Shown: one piece after another, positions 56,449 to 64,000 of the stretch
Layout of the letters: every line of letters begins with the position of its first letter
Position numbering within the stretch: position 1 is the first letter of the stretch
NCBI RefSeq assembly: GCF_002940205.1
Contig: NZ_MDSK01000016.1
Coordinates: forward strand, 1-64,000
From: Xanthomonas arboricola pv. guizotiae
GTDB taxonomy: Bacteria > Pseudomonadota > Gammaproteobacteria > Xanthomonadales > Xanthomonadaceae
Direction of reading: 5' to 3'
Length of the DNA: 64,000 nt
Notes under the pieces: model-generated
Databases searched by the model: none
What the model was told of the DNA's origin: nothing
Seen by the model: only the letters and a program-made list of their open reading frames with translations
Made by a program: the position numbers and the translations under genes

Positions 56449-56985
56449 TCAACGCAAGGGCGCAGCCACGATCAGCGGCGACAGGTCATAGCCCATCTGC
56501 GTGGCCTGCGCCTTGAGTTGCTCGAGCTGCGCGCGCGGCATCTGTGGCGAGCGCGACAGGATCCACAGATACTTGCGATCCGGTTCGCCGACCATCGCCC
56601 ATTGGTAGTCCGGGTCGAGCGCGATCACCCAGTAGTCGGCCCACACCAGCGGCAACCAGCTCAGCCACTCCGGCGCAAAGCGCACCTGCAGCTGCCCGGG
56701 CCGGCCCTCGACCGGCCGTGCCACTCCCTCGGCCTGGGTCAGCTCGCCATCGGCGCTGCGGCAGCCGTTGCGCACGCCGATCAGGCCATCGTCGCGCAAG
56801 GTGTAGCTGGCGGTGATGTCGCTGCGGCACTTCTTCTGGAACGACACCGGAAGATGCGCGATCTCGTGCCACTGGCCGGCGTAGCGGGAGATGTCCAGTT
56901 GCGGCACTGCGCGTACCGGCTGTTGGGCCGCGGCCATCAACGGCAGCAGCAAGGCGAACGACAACAGCAGGCGGGGCAGGCGCAT
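56449..56985 (-). CDS. blc: Blc-like lipocalin
   Basis: 178 residues with a signal peptide (LLLSFALLLPLMAAA) but no lipobox cysteine, so soluble in the periplasm rather than a lipoprotein like E. coli Blc. Lipocalin motifs: LDISRYAGQWHEIAHLPVSFQKKC, ADYWVIALDPDYQWAMVGEPDRKYLWILSRSPQM. It probably binds lipids in the envelope. Confidence 0.92.
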   Translation of the reverse strand: MRLPRLLLSFALLLPLMAAAQQPVRAVPQLDISRYAGQWHEIAHLPVSFQKKCRSDITASYTLRDDGLIGVRNGCRSADGELTQAEGVARPVEGRPGQLQVRFAPEWLSWLPLVWADYWVIALDPDYQWAMVGEPDRKYLWILSRSPQMPRAQLEQLKAQATQMGYDLSPLIVAAPLR

Positions 56986-57098
56986 GACAATCTCCTCGGG
57001 ACCTGCGCAGGCTAGGCCATGCCGCCCGCCGTGCGGCGTGAACCGGCGCAGGAAAGCACGCTCACCGCGCCGGCCCGCAACAAAGTTCATCACAATGC

Positions 57099-57127
57099 TT
57101 GCTCAAACTGCGCCTGCTCGCTATGAT
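57099..57127 (+). promoter_or_regulatory. Sigma-70 promoter of tRNA-Phe
   Basis: TTGCTC at 57099-57104, a 17-bp spacer, and TATGAT at 57122-57127, 38 bp before the tRNA 5' end. Confidence 0.8.
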
Positions 57128-57164
57128 GCGCGTCCTCGTAACGCAGGCAGCATGTTGCGATAGT

Positions 57165-57240
57165 GGCCGAGTAGCTCAGTTGGTAGAGCAGGGGATTGAA
57201 AATCCCCGTGTCGGCGGTTCGATTCCGTCCTCGGCCACCA
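57165..57240 (+). tRNA. tRNA-Phe (anticodon GAA)
   Basis: 76 nt with encoded CCA. The acceptor stem GGCCGAG / CTCGGCC pairs, the anticodon loop is TTGAAAA within GGGGA / TCCCC, and the T-loop is GGTTCGATTCC. It is a single tRNA gene with its own promoter. Confidence 0.97.
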
Positions 57241-57426
57241 TTTCCACGCCTTCGTTCGCAAGGCGTCCCGGCAATCGCCGGATGTGCAAACTCTCTTGCT
57301 TCGTTTTGTCGATGCCACGTGGCGGCGATTGCTGCGGATGGAATTCTTGCGTTTGCCGGCAGGCCTGGCGCCTGCGGCGGTGGTTTTCCACGTGGTCTTC
57401 AACTGCGCGTGGCGATACTTCCGCGC

Positions 57427-57684
57427 ATGACGCACAGAACACTTCGACGCACGTTGATTCACGGCTACTGCGGTGAGTTCCGCGTGGAAACGATGGAAAG
57501 TCAGGCGCCTGGACAGACCCAGTGGTCGTCGACGGCGTTCGTGTATCACCGCGACCACCCTTCGCCGATCGCCACGATCGAAGGCGCCGGACAGGGCGAA
57601 TACCGCGGCGATGCGCGCGAGCAGGCACTGCGTGTGGGTTCGTGTCTGGCCGAGTTTCTGGACCCGAAGGAATACCGGCGCTGA
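57427..57684 (+). CDS. Small protein of unknown function (85 aa)
   Basis: MTHRTLRRTLIHGYCGEFRVET start, then a YHRDHPSPIATIEGAGQGEYRGDAREQALRVGSCLAEFL body. It has mixed beta/alpha character, no signal peptide and no membrane segment. Codon choice is typical of the neighbourhood. No clear ribosome site precedes ATG 57427, so the start is uncertain. I do not recognise the family. Confidence 0.55.
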   Translation: MTHRTLRRTLIHGYCGEFRVETMESQAPGQTQWSSTAFVYHRDHPSPIATIEGAGQGEYRGDAREQALRVGSCLAEFLDPKEYRR

Positions 57685-57905
57685 AGGCCTGGCGCCGTCA
57701 CCGCGACGGCCTGCTGCGCCGATGAGCAGCGGGCGCCAGGCGTTCAACCGTGCCTGCGCTCATGAGCTCCGCCCTGGCGAGTGCGGCATCCCGCGCGCCG
57801 GGTTGCATCGGCCGCTGCGGCCGTACGGCAAAGGCTCATGGATGTGAGGGATCGGCTCACCGGCCCTCACTACACTGTCGCCACGGGAATCGCCCCGCGG
57901 AGAAC

Positions 57906-59537
57906 ATGCACTTGAACGATCCTGGTAACGGAGAGCCACGGGCGCCTCACATCGGCGAATCTCGCAGCCTGCCTGTGGAGAAGCATCGCTCGGATATCTT
58001 TTTTGCCGCGGTGGAAACCACGCGGATGCCGATGACGGTCACCGACCCGCACCTGCCCGACAATCCGATCGTGTTCGCCAACCGGGCGTTCCTGGAGATG
58101 ACCGGGTATTCGTCCGAGGAGATCATCGGCAACAACTGCCGTTTCCTGCAGGGCCCGGAAACCGATCCGGCCAGCGTGCAGGACGTGCGTGAGTCCATCG
58201 AGCAACGTCGCGAATTCGCCACCGAGGTGCTGAATTATCGCAAGGATGGCTCCTCGTTCTGGAACGCGCTGTTCGTCTCGCCGGTGTTCGACGAGCAAGG
58301 CAACCTGGTCTACTTCTTCGGTTCGCAGCTGGACGTGAGCCGCCGCCGCGATGCCGAGGACGCCTTGCGCCAGGCGCAGAAGATGGAAGCGCTGGGACAG
58401 TTGACCGGCGGCATCGCGCACGATTTCAACAATCTGCTGCAGGTGATGTCCGGGCATCTGGAAGTGATCCAGATGATGGTCTCCGGCGATGCCGCCAGGA
58501 ACGTCGAACGCATCGCCTTCAGCGCCGAACATGCCGCAACGGCCGCGGCCAAGGCGGCCACCCTGACCCAGCAATTGCTGGCGTTTTCGCGCAAGCAGAA
58601 ATTGCGGGGGCGGGTGGTCAATCTCAATGGCCTGGTGTCGGGCATGAACAACATGGCCGAGCGCACGCTGGGGGGCGGCATCAGCCTGCGGCAGTCGCTG
58701 GAAGAGGGGCTGTGGAACTGCCAGATCGATACCACCCAGGCCGAAGTGGCGCTGTTGAACGTGCTGATCAATGCGCGCGATGCGATGGCGCAGTCCGAGC
58801 GCAAGGAAGTGACCGTGCAGACCCAGAATGTGGAAATCACCAGCCACGATCTGGCCATGTATCACCAGCTGGCACCGGGCCGTTACGTAAGCCTGGCGGT
58901 GAGCGATACCGGCTCGGGCATGCCGCCGGAAGTCGCCAGCCGGGTCATGGAGCCGTTCTTCACCACCAAGGACGAGGGGCAGGGGACCGGCCTGGGCCTG
59001 TCGATGGTGTACGGCTTCGTCAAGCAGTCCGGCGGCACCGTGCGCATCTACAGCGAAGTGGGCGAAGGCACCACGGTGCGGCTGTACTTTCCCGCCTCCA
59101 GCGAGTTCGAGAACGAATTGCAGGCCGGCAAGGGCCGCGCGATCGACAAGGGCGGCAACGAAACCATCCTGGTCGTGGAAGACAAACCGGATGTGGCGGT
59201 GGTGGCGCGGATGTTCCTGGAAGGGGCCGGTTATCGCATCCTGACCGCATCCAGCGGACGCGAGGCGATCGAGGTGCTGGAGCGGCATCCGGAAGTGGAC
59301 GCGGTGTTCACCGACCTGATCATGCCCGGCGGCATGAATGGCGTGGTGCTGGCGCGCGAGGCGCGGCGCATGCTGCCCAGGATCAAGATCCTGCTGACCA
59401 CCGGCTATGCCGATGCCAGTATCCAGCGCACCGATGTGGGCGGTGCGGAGTTCGACGTGGTCAACAAGCCGTACACGCAGAAGGAGCTGCTCAAGCGGAT
59501 CCGCATGCTGCTGGACGGGCCGACCGGCGTCGGTTGA
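57906..59537 (+). CDS. lov: Blue-light LOV-domain hybrid histidine kinase
   Basis: 543 residues. Order: LOV/PAS domain (about 30-145) with the flavin-adduct cysteine C78 in GNNCRFLQ, HisKA with H172 in [11 protein letters not shown], a HATPase domain ([36 protein letters not shown]), and a C-terminal receiver with D470 in [14 protein letters not shown] proteins of this build in X. citri and X. campestris link blue light to motility, adhesion and virulence. The receiver suggests an internal or released phosphorelay; no separate regulator is adjacent. Confidence 0.94.
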   Translation: MHLNDPGNGEPRAPHIGESRSLPVEKHRSDIFFAAVETTRMPMTVTDPHLPDNPIVFANRAFLEMTGYSSEEIIGNNCRFLQGPETDPASVQDVRESIEQRREFATEVLNYRKDGSSFWNALFVSPVFDEQGNLVYFFGSQLDVSRRRDAEDALRQAQKMEALGQLTGGIAHDFNNLLQVMSGHLEVIQMMVSGDAARNVERIAFSAEHAATAAAKAATLTQQLLAFSRKQKLRGRVVNLNGLVSGMNNMAERTLGGGISLRQSLEEGLWNCQIDTTQAEVALLNVLINARDAMAQSERKEVTVQTQNVEITSHDLAMYHQLAPGRYVSLAVSDTGSGMPPEVASRVMEPFFTTKDEGQGTGLGLSMVYGFVKQSGGTVRIYSEVGEGTTVRLYFPASSEFENELQAGKGRAIDKGGNETILVVEDKPDVAVVARMFLEGAGYRILTASSGREAIEVLERHPEVDAVFTDLIMPGGMNGVVLAREARRMLPRIKILLTTGYADASIQRTDVGGAEFDVVNKPYTQKELLKRIRMLLDGPTGVG

Positions 59538-59546
59538 GGCGCACGC

Positions 59547-59572
59547 ATCCGGGCAGTGCGATGCCCGGATGT
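59547..59572 (+). terminator. Hairpin after the LOV kinase
   Basis: 10-bp stem CATCCGGGCA / TGCCCGGATG with a 6-base loop, 9 bp after the stop. There is no T-tract, so the terminator function is uncertain. The rest of the gap to 59809 (237 bp) shows no gene. Confidence 0.5.
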
Positions 59573-59809
59573 CGCCTGCAGATGGTCGCTGCGATCGTGT
59601 AGCGGCTGCTGCGCTGCAGGTCTATCCTGCGCTGCGCTCGTTCTGTCCTGTCTGAGAACGGCTAAAGCCGCGGCCAGCAGTGCTCGGCCCGAGGCAGATG
59701 TTGCGCAGGATCTTGAGGGCACATGTGGTGCACGCCGATCCCGGTCACCGGCCGCGCCTGTCCGGCAGTGAGCGCAGTGGTCTATTGGCCGCGCTGAATC
59801 CTGACGTGC

Positions 59810-60088
59810 TTACGCTTCGCCCATCGGCGCGACATAGCCATCCGGCTTGTCGGCGTTGCGCTCGAACAGGAACTTCTGCAACTCGGCTTCGAGAAACGCG
59901 CGGTGCTTGGGGTCGCGCGGAGAGAGCCGGTTTTCGTTGATCAGCATGGTCTGGTGCGCCAGCCACGCCTGCCATGCGCTCTTGCCGATCTGCGCGAACA
60001 CGCGCTGGCCGAGTTCTCCGGGATACGGCACAAACTCCAGGCCTTCGGTGTCGCATTGCTGATACTGGCAGAACACGGTGCGGGACAT
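59810..60088 (-). CDS. yggX: Oxidative damage protection / iron-trafficking protein YggX
   Basis: 92 residues, the usual length: [65 protein letters not shown]. It protects Fe-S proteins and limits free iron. It directly follows mutY (20 bp), an arrangement conserved in many gammaproteobacteria; MutY carries a [4Fe-4S] cluster. Confidence 0.96.
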   Translation of the reverse strand: MSRTVFCQYQQCDTEGLEFVPYPGELGQRVFAQIGKSAWQAWLAHQTMLINENRLSPRDPKHRAFLEAELQKFLFERNADKPDGYVAPMGEA

Positions 60089-60108
60089 GCGGATTCCTTT
60101 GGGCGCGC

Positions 60109-61182
60109 CTAAATGGCGTCGAGCAGTTTGCGGATCGGCGCCGGCAGGCCCAGCGATGCGAGGTCGGCGCGGGCGACCCAGCGCAGGTTGTCATTGTCGC
60201 GTACCGCCGGGCGCAGCGCGACCTTGCCGAGGCGCAAGGGCTGCAGATGCAGCCGGTAATGGCTGAAGGTGTGCACGATCGGCGGCAATGCGTCGGCGCG
60301 GTCGTAGTTGCCATCGAGGTGTTTGTCGAACCATGCGCGCATGCCGCTGTCGGTTTCGGCCTGCGGCAGCGTCCACAGCGAGGCCCAGATGCCGGTCGGC
60401 GGGCGGCGCTGCAGCAGGATCTGCCTGTCTGCGTTTTCCAGCAGCAAGGCGGTGGCTTCGCGCTCGGGCAACGCCTTGCCGGGCTTGGGCGTGGGCAGTG
60501 CCTCCACCAGGCCATCGCGGCGCGCCACGCAAGCGTCCTGCAGCGGGCACAGCACGCAGGCCGGTCTGGCGCGTGTGCACAGCGTGGCGCCGAAATCCAT
60601 CTGCGCCTGGGTGTAGTCGGCCAGGCGACCGGCCGGCACCTGCGCCACGTGCGTCGTCGCCAGTTGCCACAACTGCTTTTCGATCGCCGGCAGGCCGGGA
60701 TAGCCGGCAATGCCGTGGAAGCGCGTCAGCACGCGTTTGACGTTGCCGTCCATGATCGCGAAGCGGTCGTTCCAGGCCTGGCTGAGGATCGCGCCGGCGG
60801 TGCTGCGGCCGATGCCGGGCAACGCCAGCAACGCCTCGATATCGCGTGGCAGCTCGCCATCGTGCAGGGCGACGCATTGCCGCGCAGCGGCATGCAGGTT
60901 GCGTGCGCGTGCGTAGTAGCCCAGCCCGGCCCAATGCGCCATCACGCTGTCGTTGTCGGCTGCGGCCAGGTCGGCCAGGGTCGGAAAGCTGGCGACGAAC
61001 TTGTGGAAATACGGAATGACCACCGCGACCTGGGTCTGCTGCAGCATGATTTCCGACAGCCACACCCGGTAGGGCGCGCGCGGATGCTGCCAGGGCAGGT
61101 CGTGGCGGCCGTGGCCGTCGAACCAGTGCAGCAGGCGGTCGACAAAGGCGTCAGCGGTGGCAGTGGCGTGATCGGCTGGCAT
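60109..61182 (-). CDS. mutY: A/G-specific adenine glycosylase MutY
   Basis: 357 residues. Helix-hairpin-helix glycosylase core with the catalytic Glu in [27 protein letters not shown] and the Asp in [14 protein letters not shown], four cysteines for the iron-sulfur cluster ([17 protein letters not shown]), and a C-terminal NUDIX-like 8-oxoG recognition domain. It removes A opposite 8-oxoguanine. ATG 61182 gives the family N-terminus. Confidence 0.96.
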   Translation of the reverse strand: MPADHATATADAFVDRLLHWFDGHGRHDLPWQHPRAPYRVWLSEIMLQQTQVAVVIPYFHKFVASFPTLADLAAADNDSVMAHWAGLGYYARARNLHAAARQCVALHDGELPRDIEALLALPGIGRSTAGAILSQAWNDRFAIMDGNVKRVLTRFHGIAGYPGLPAIEKQLWQLATTHVAQVPAGRLADYTQAQMDFGATLCTRARPACVLCPLQDACVARRDGLVEALPTPKPGKALPEREATALLLENADRQILLQRRPPTGIWASLWTLPQAETDSGMRAWFDKHLDGNYDRADALPPIVHTFSHYRLHLQPLRLGKVALRPAVRDNDNLRWVARADLASLGLPAPIRKLLDAI

Positions 61183-61256
61183 GGGGTCTGCTGGCGAAGG
61201 AAGGCGATGACGGCGGGCGGATGACGCCCGGCTGTGCGCGTATGGCGGTGGGCCGA

Positions 61257-61505
61257 TCAGTGCAGCGGAAACGCAAGTCCAACCCGGCATTGGTCGCAGA
61301 AGAAGCCTTCATCGCCAGGCCAGTGCGGTGCGGCCGGTGCATGGTAATGGACCAGCTCTGCATTGCGCCGCGCCTGCTTGCGCAACGCCGCCGGCAACGG
61401 CTGGGCGAACTCCAGGACACGCCTGGCGCGCGACCAGTCGCCGGACACGTCCCGTAGCGTGCAGCCTGCCTGCAGCGCCTGCAGATGCGGGCAGGCCTCT
61501 GCCAC
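61257..61505 (-). CDS. Small Cys-containing protein after ftsY
   Basis: 82 residues from GTG 61505, which directly follows the ftsY TGA without spacing. Three or four cysteines, including FFCDQC near the C-terminus and ACPHLQALQAGC near the N-terminus, suggest metal binding. Similar small proteins follow ftsY in related bacteria; function unknown. The start codon is uncertain. Confidence 0.68.
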   Translation of the reverse strand: MAEACPHLQALQAGCTLRDVSGDWSRARRVLEFAQPLPAALRKQARRNAELVHYHAPAAPHWPGDEGFFCDQCRVGLAFPLH

Positions 61506-63161
61506 TCAGCTGCCCGGGGCTTCCGGCAGCAGGGCATCGACGAAGGCGACCGGGTCGAACACGCGCAGGTCTTCCGGGCGTTCGCCGATGCCGGCGAAGC
61601 GGATCGGGATATTGAACTCGCGCGCCAGTGCGAACACCACGCCGCCCTTGGCGGTGCCATCGAGCTTGGTCACGACCAGGCCGGTGACGCCGACCGCGGC
61701 ATGGAACTGGCGCAGCTGCGAGATGGCGTTCTGGCCGGTGGTGCCGTCGATGACCATCAGCACCTCGTGCGGTGCGGCGGCATCGATCTTGCCGAGCACG
61801 CGGCGGATCTTGCCCAGCTCGTTCATCAGCCCGGTCTGGGTGTGCAGGCGGCCGGCGGTGTCGGCGATCAACACCTCGGTGCCGCGCGCCTTGGCGGCCT
61901 GCAGCGCGTCGAATGCCACCGAGGCGGCATCGGCATTCTGCCCCTGCGCGATCACGGCCACGCCGTTGCGATCGCCCCAGGCCTGCAGCTGCGCCACCGC
62001 CGCGGCGCGGAAGGTGTCGCCGGCGGCCAGCATCAGGCTGTTGCCGTCGTCCTTGAAGCGCTTGGCCAGCTTGCCGATGGTGGTGGTTTTGCCGACGCCG
62101 TTGACGCCGACGGTGAGCACCACGAACGGTGTCACCGAGCGGTCGATGACCAGCGGCTTGGAGACCGGCTGCAGCAGCGCGATGAGGTCGGCGCGCAATG
62201 CCTTGAACATCGCCTGCGCATCGACGAATTCGCGCGATTTCATGCGCTTGCGCAGTCCGTCGATCAGCGCGGTGGTGGCGCCGATGCCGACGTCGGCGGT
62301 GATCAGCGCGGTTTCGATTTCATCCAGCAGATCGTCGTCGAGCTTGGGGTTGCGCGAGAACAGGCCGCCGAAGCTGCGCGCGAAGCTGCTGTTGCGCAGG
62401 CGGTCGCGCCAGCCCGGCTTGCCGGCCGGGGCGGCCGGGAGCGCATCGCGCTGGCCGACGATGCTGTCGTGGTCGGAACCGGCCGGCACCGGGGCGCTGA
62501 TCACGGCCGGGGCGACGACGCTGGGCGCGGCGGCGGCGGGCGACGCGGCGACGGCCGGTGTCACTGCGGGCGCAGCTGTTGCGGCGGCAGGTGTCACGAC
62601 AGCGGGTGTCACGACAACAGGCGTGGCAGCAGGCGTTGCGGTCGGCGGTACGACTGCGGGCGCGGCGCCTTGCGCAGGCGTCGGTGCCGGCGTGCCTGCC
62701 GGCTGCGCGGGTGCGCTGTGCGGCTGCACGACCACCGGTGGCGGCACCACTACCGTGGGAGCGTGCGGCGCGGCAGACGGAAGCGGATCGGGCAGCGCCT
62801 GCAGGGCCGCAGGCACCGGCGTGGCCGGCGGCGTGGGTGCGTTGGGGACTGCGGCAATGCTCTGCGCCTGGCCAGTACGCGCGGCGATGTCCTGCGCAAG
62901 CTGGTCGGCCGGTGCCGCGGCAGGTGGCGTTGCGGCAGGCGTCGGCGTTACCGCATCGCTGCGCGCGGGTGCGGCAGGCGCGGGTGACGCTGGTGTGGCC
63001 GATGTGCCGGATTCGGCAGTCGGCGTTGCCTCGACCGGCGATGCCGGGGTGGCGGCAGACGGCGCGGTGGGGAATGCGGCTGCCAGTTCTTCCAGGCTAT
63101 AGCGCGAGGTACGCGCGCTGTCGGGCGTGGTGGGCTTGTTACGGCGGAAAAAGCTGGCCAT
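61506..63161 (-). CDS. ftsY: Signal recognition particle receptor FtsY
   Basis: 551 residues. Residues about 30-250 form a low-complexity Ala/Pro/Thr/Val linker in place of the acidic A domain of E. coli. The NG domain follows: N-domain helices (LDDDLLDEIETALITADVGIGATT), G1 GVNGVGKTTTIGKLA, G2 DTFRAAAVAQLQ, DTAGRLHT, and TKLDGTAKGG. It docks SRP-ribosome complexes at the membrane. Most of the extra length over the E. coli protein is the linker. ATG 63161 starts MASFFRRNK. Confidence 0.96.
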   Translation of the reverse strand: MASFFRRNKPTTPDSARTSRYSLEELAAAFPTAPSAATPASPVEATPTAESGTSATPASPAPAAPARSDAVTPTPAATPPAAAPADQLAQDIAARTGQAQSIAAVPNAPTPPATPVPAALQALPDPLPSAAPHAPTVVVPPPVVVQPHSAPAQPAGTPAPTPAQGAAPAVVPPTATPAATPVVVTPAVVTPAAATAAPAVTPAVAASPAAAAPSVVAPAVISAPVPAGSDHDSIVGQRDALPAAPAGKPGWRDRLRNSSFARSFGGLFSRNPKLDDDLLDEIETALITADVGIGATTALIDGLRKRMKSREFVDAQAMFKALRADLIALLQPVSKPLVIDRSVTPFVVLTVGVNGVGKTTTIGKLAKRFKDDGNSLMLAAGDTFRAAAVAQLQAWGDRNGVAVIAQGQNADAASVAFDALQAAKARGTEVLIADTAGRLHTQTGLMNELGKIRRVLGKIDAAAPHEVLMVIDGTTGQNAISQLRQFHAAVGVTGLVVTKLDGTAKGGVVFALAREFNIPIRFAGIGERPEDLRVFDPVAFVDALLPEAPGS

Positions 63162-63366
63162 TGGCAACGCGGTAGGGGAAACCCCAAATTCTACCATCCG
63201 GGCCCAGGGTCGCCTTGACGCGACCGTCAGCGCGGTCCTGCCCGTACGACATCCCGCGCGCTGCAACTGCCGTGCGACGCCACGCGCAAACCGCAGCGTC
63301 ACAGCATCGCCAATGCTGCCGAATTCGGCATTTGTGCCAGCGGTGTGTCAGCCTGTGTCTGCGTGC

Positions 63367-64000
63367 CTACAACTGCCCCTTGAGCGCACGGTAATCGCGC
63401 GGGGTCATGCCGACGGTTGCCTTGAACTGACGCGCGAATGCGCTCTGGTCGGCAAAGCCGCAGCGTTGCCCGATGCTGGCGATGCTGTCGTCGCCGTACA
63501 GCAGCCGCATCGCCGATTCGATGCGCAGCTTGGTCAGCAGTTGCTGCGGAGTCACCTGGAACACGCGGCGGAAATGCCGTTCCAGCTGCGCCACCGACAG
63601 GCCGGCCAGGTCGGCCAGGCTCTGCACGCGCAGGTTGTCGCCGAAGTTGGCCTGCATGTGATCCATCACCTGGCTCAGGCGTTCGTACGCCGAGTGCCGG
63701 CTGTCGGGCTGGCCCAGATCGCGCGAAATGCCGACCACGCCGATCACTTCATCGGCCTCGCACAACGGGCGTTTGAAGGTCAGGCACCAGCCGGGCAGGC
63801 GGTTGGGATACAGATGCACCTCCAGCTGGTTGTCGATGAGCTCGCCACACAGCACGCGGCGGTCCTGCATCATGTAGCTGCCGCCCAGCGGCAGCGGGAA
63901 CACTTCCAGCGGCGAGCGGCCGATGATTTCGCTGCGCAGTTTGCGTCCGAGCCGGCGCACCAGCGTCAGGTTGCAGTGGGTGTAGCGGCCCTCGCTGTCC
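63367..64000 (-). CDS. PAS-AraC family transcriptional regulator (5' end outside window)
   Basis: The frame is open to the right edge. The N-terminal part has a PAS-like look (YTHCNLTLVRR, then SEIIGRSPLEVFP and CLTFKRPLCEADEVIGVVGISRDL). The C-terminal AraC DNA-binding domain is complete with two helix-turn-helix units (LADLAGLSVAQLERHFRRVFQVTPQQLL and SIASIGQRCGFADQSAFARQFKATVGMTPRDYR). It is the first gene of a unit whose start lies beyond 64000. The ligand and targets are unknown. Confidence 0.9.
   Translation of the reverse strand, partial: DSEGRYTHCNLTLVRRLGRKLRSEIIGRSPLEVFPLPLGGSYMMQDRRVLCGELIDNQLEVHLYPNRLPGWCLTFKRPLCEADEVIGVVGISRDLGQPDSRHSAYERLSQVMDHMQANFGDNLRVQSLADLAGLSVAQLERHFRRVFQVTPQQLLTKLRIESAMRLLYGDDSIASIGQRCGFADQSAFARQFKATVGMTPRDYRALKGQL

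Noticed and set aside
57176..57628. Minus-strand frame over tRNA-Phe and the 85-residue gene
   Set aside because: It reads through the tRNA and has no conserved features.

Overview
The window is chromosomal DNA of a Xanthomonas species. The main evidence is a complete xanthan gum cluster (gumB to gumP) in its usual place, downstream of thrS-infC-rpmI-rplT-pheS-pheT-ihfA-merR and a tRNA-Pro gene. A Xanthomonas-type T4SS effector/immunity pair, a close match to the alpha-glucosyl transfer enzyme XgtA, and GTAG-type REP palindromes agree. I do not assign a species.

Layout. 1-3744: remnant of an X-T4SS locus, with a DUF4189 gene (5' end outside the window), an XAC2610-like immunity lipoprotein, an XAC2609-like peptidoglycan hydrolase effector interrupted by an amber codon, and a virB6 fragment cut at both ends. 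3745-4966: a 1.2 kb IS3-family element without target duplication, whose right end touches a regulatory palindrome. 4967-19799: a maltodextrin/starch cluster with XgtA, a TonB-dependent receptor (1-nt frameshift), a GH97 alpha-glucosidase (1-nt frameshift), a six-hairpin glycosidase-like protein, an MFS sugar transporter, a secreted GH13 amylase and a LacI-type regulator. One identical 14-bp palindrome stands before three of its transcription units, a likely operator for that regulator. 18193-18674 is a duplicated REP plus heptanucleotide repeat block.

20125-27974: translation and nucleoid genes (thrS, infC with an AUC start, rpmI, rplT, pheS, pheT, ihfA, a MerR regulator) and tRNA-Pro(GGG). 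28447-42491: gumB to gumM, all open. They cover assembly of the lipid-linked pentasaccharide (GumD, M, H, K, I), its decoration (GumF, G, L), flipping (GumJ), polymerisation (GumE) and chain length/export (GumC, B). A DUF985 cupin gene separates gumM from gumN.

44236-50084: gumO and gumP lead into four tightly overlapping genes (SDR, GT21-like glycosyltransferase, an unrecognised 203-residue protein, GT1-like glycosyltransferase). Together they look like an unassigned lipid-glycoside pathway, and this is my best candidate for an undescribed system. 50222-64000: dxs, an HNH endonuclease gene, a six-copy 97-98 bp REP array, an acyl-CoA dehydrogenase, two envelope proteins, tRNA-Phe with a clear sigma-70 promoter, a blue-light LOV histidine kinase, yggX, mutY, a small Cys-containing protein, ftsY and a PAS-AraC regulator that runs off the window.

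All inactivating changes (amber codon, two 1-nt frameshifts, virB6 truncation, IS element) lie in the first 12.6 kb. I saw no broken gene in the remaining 51 kb.
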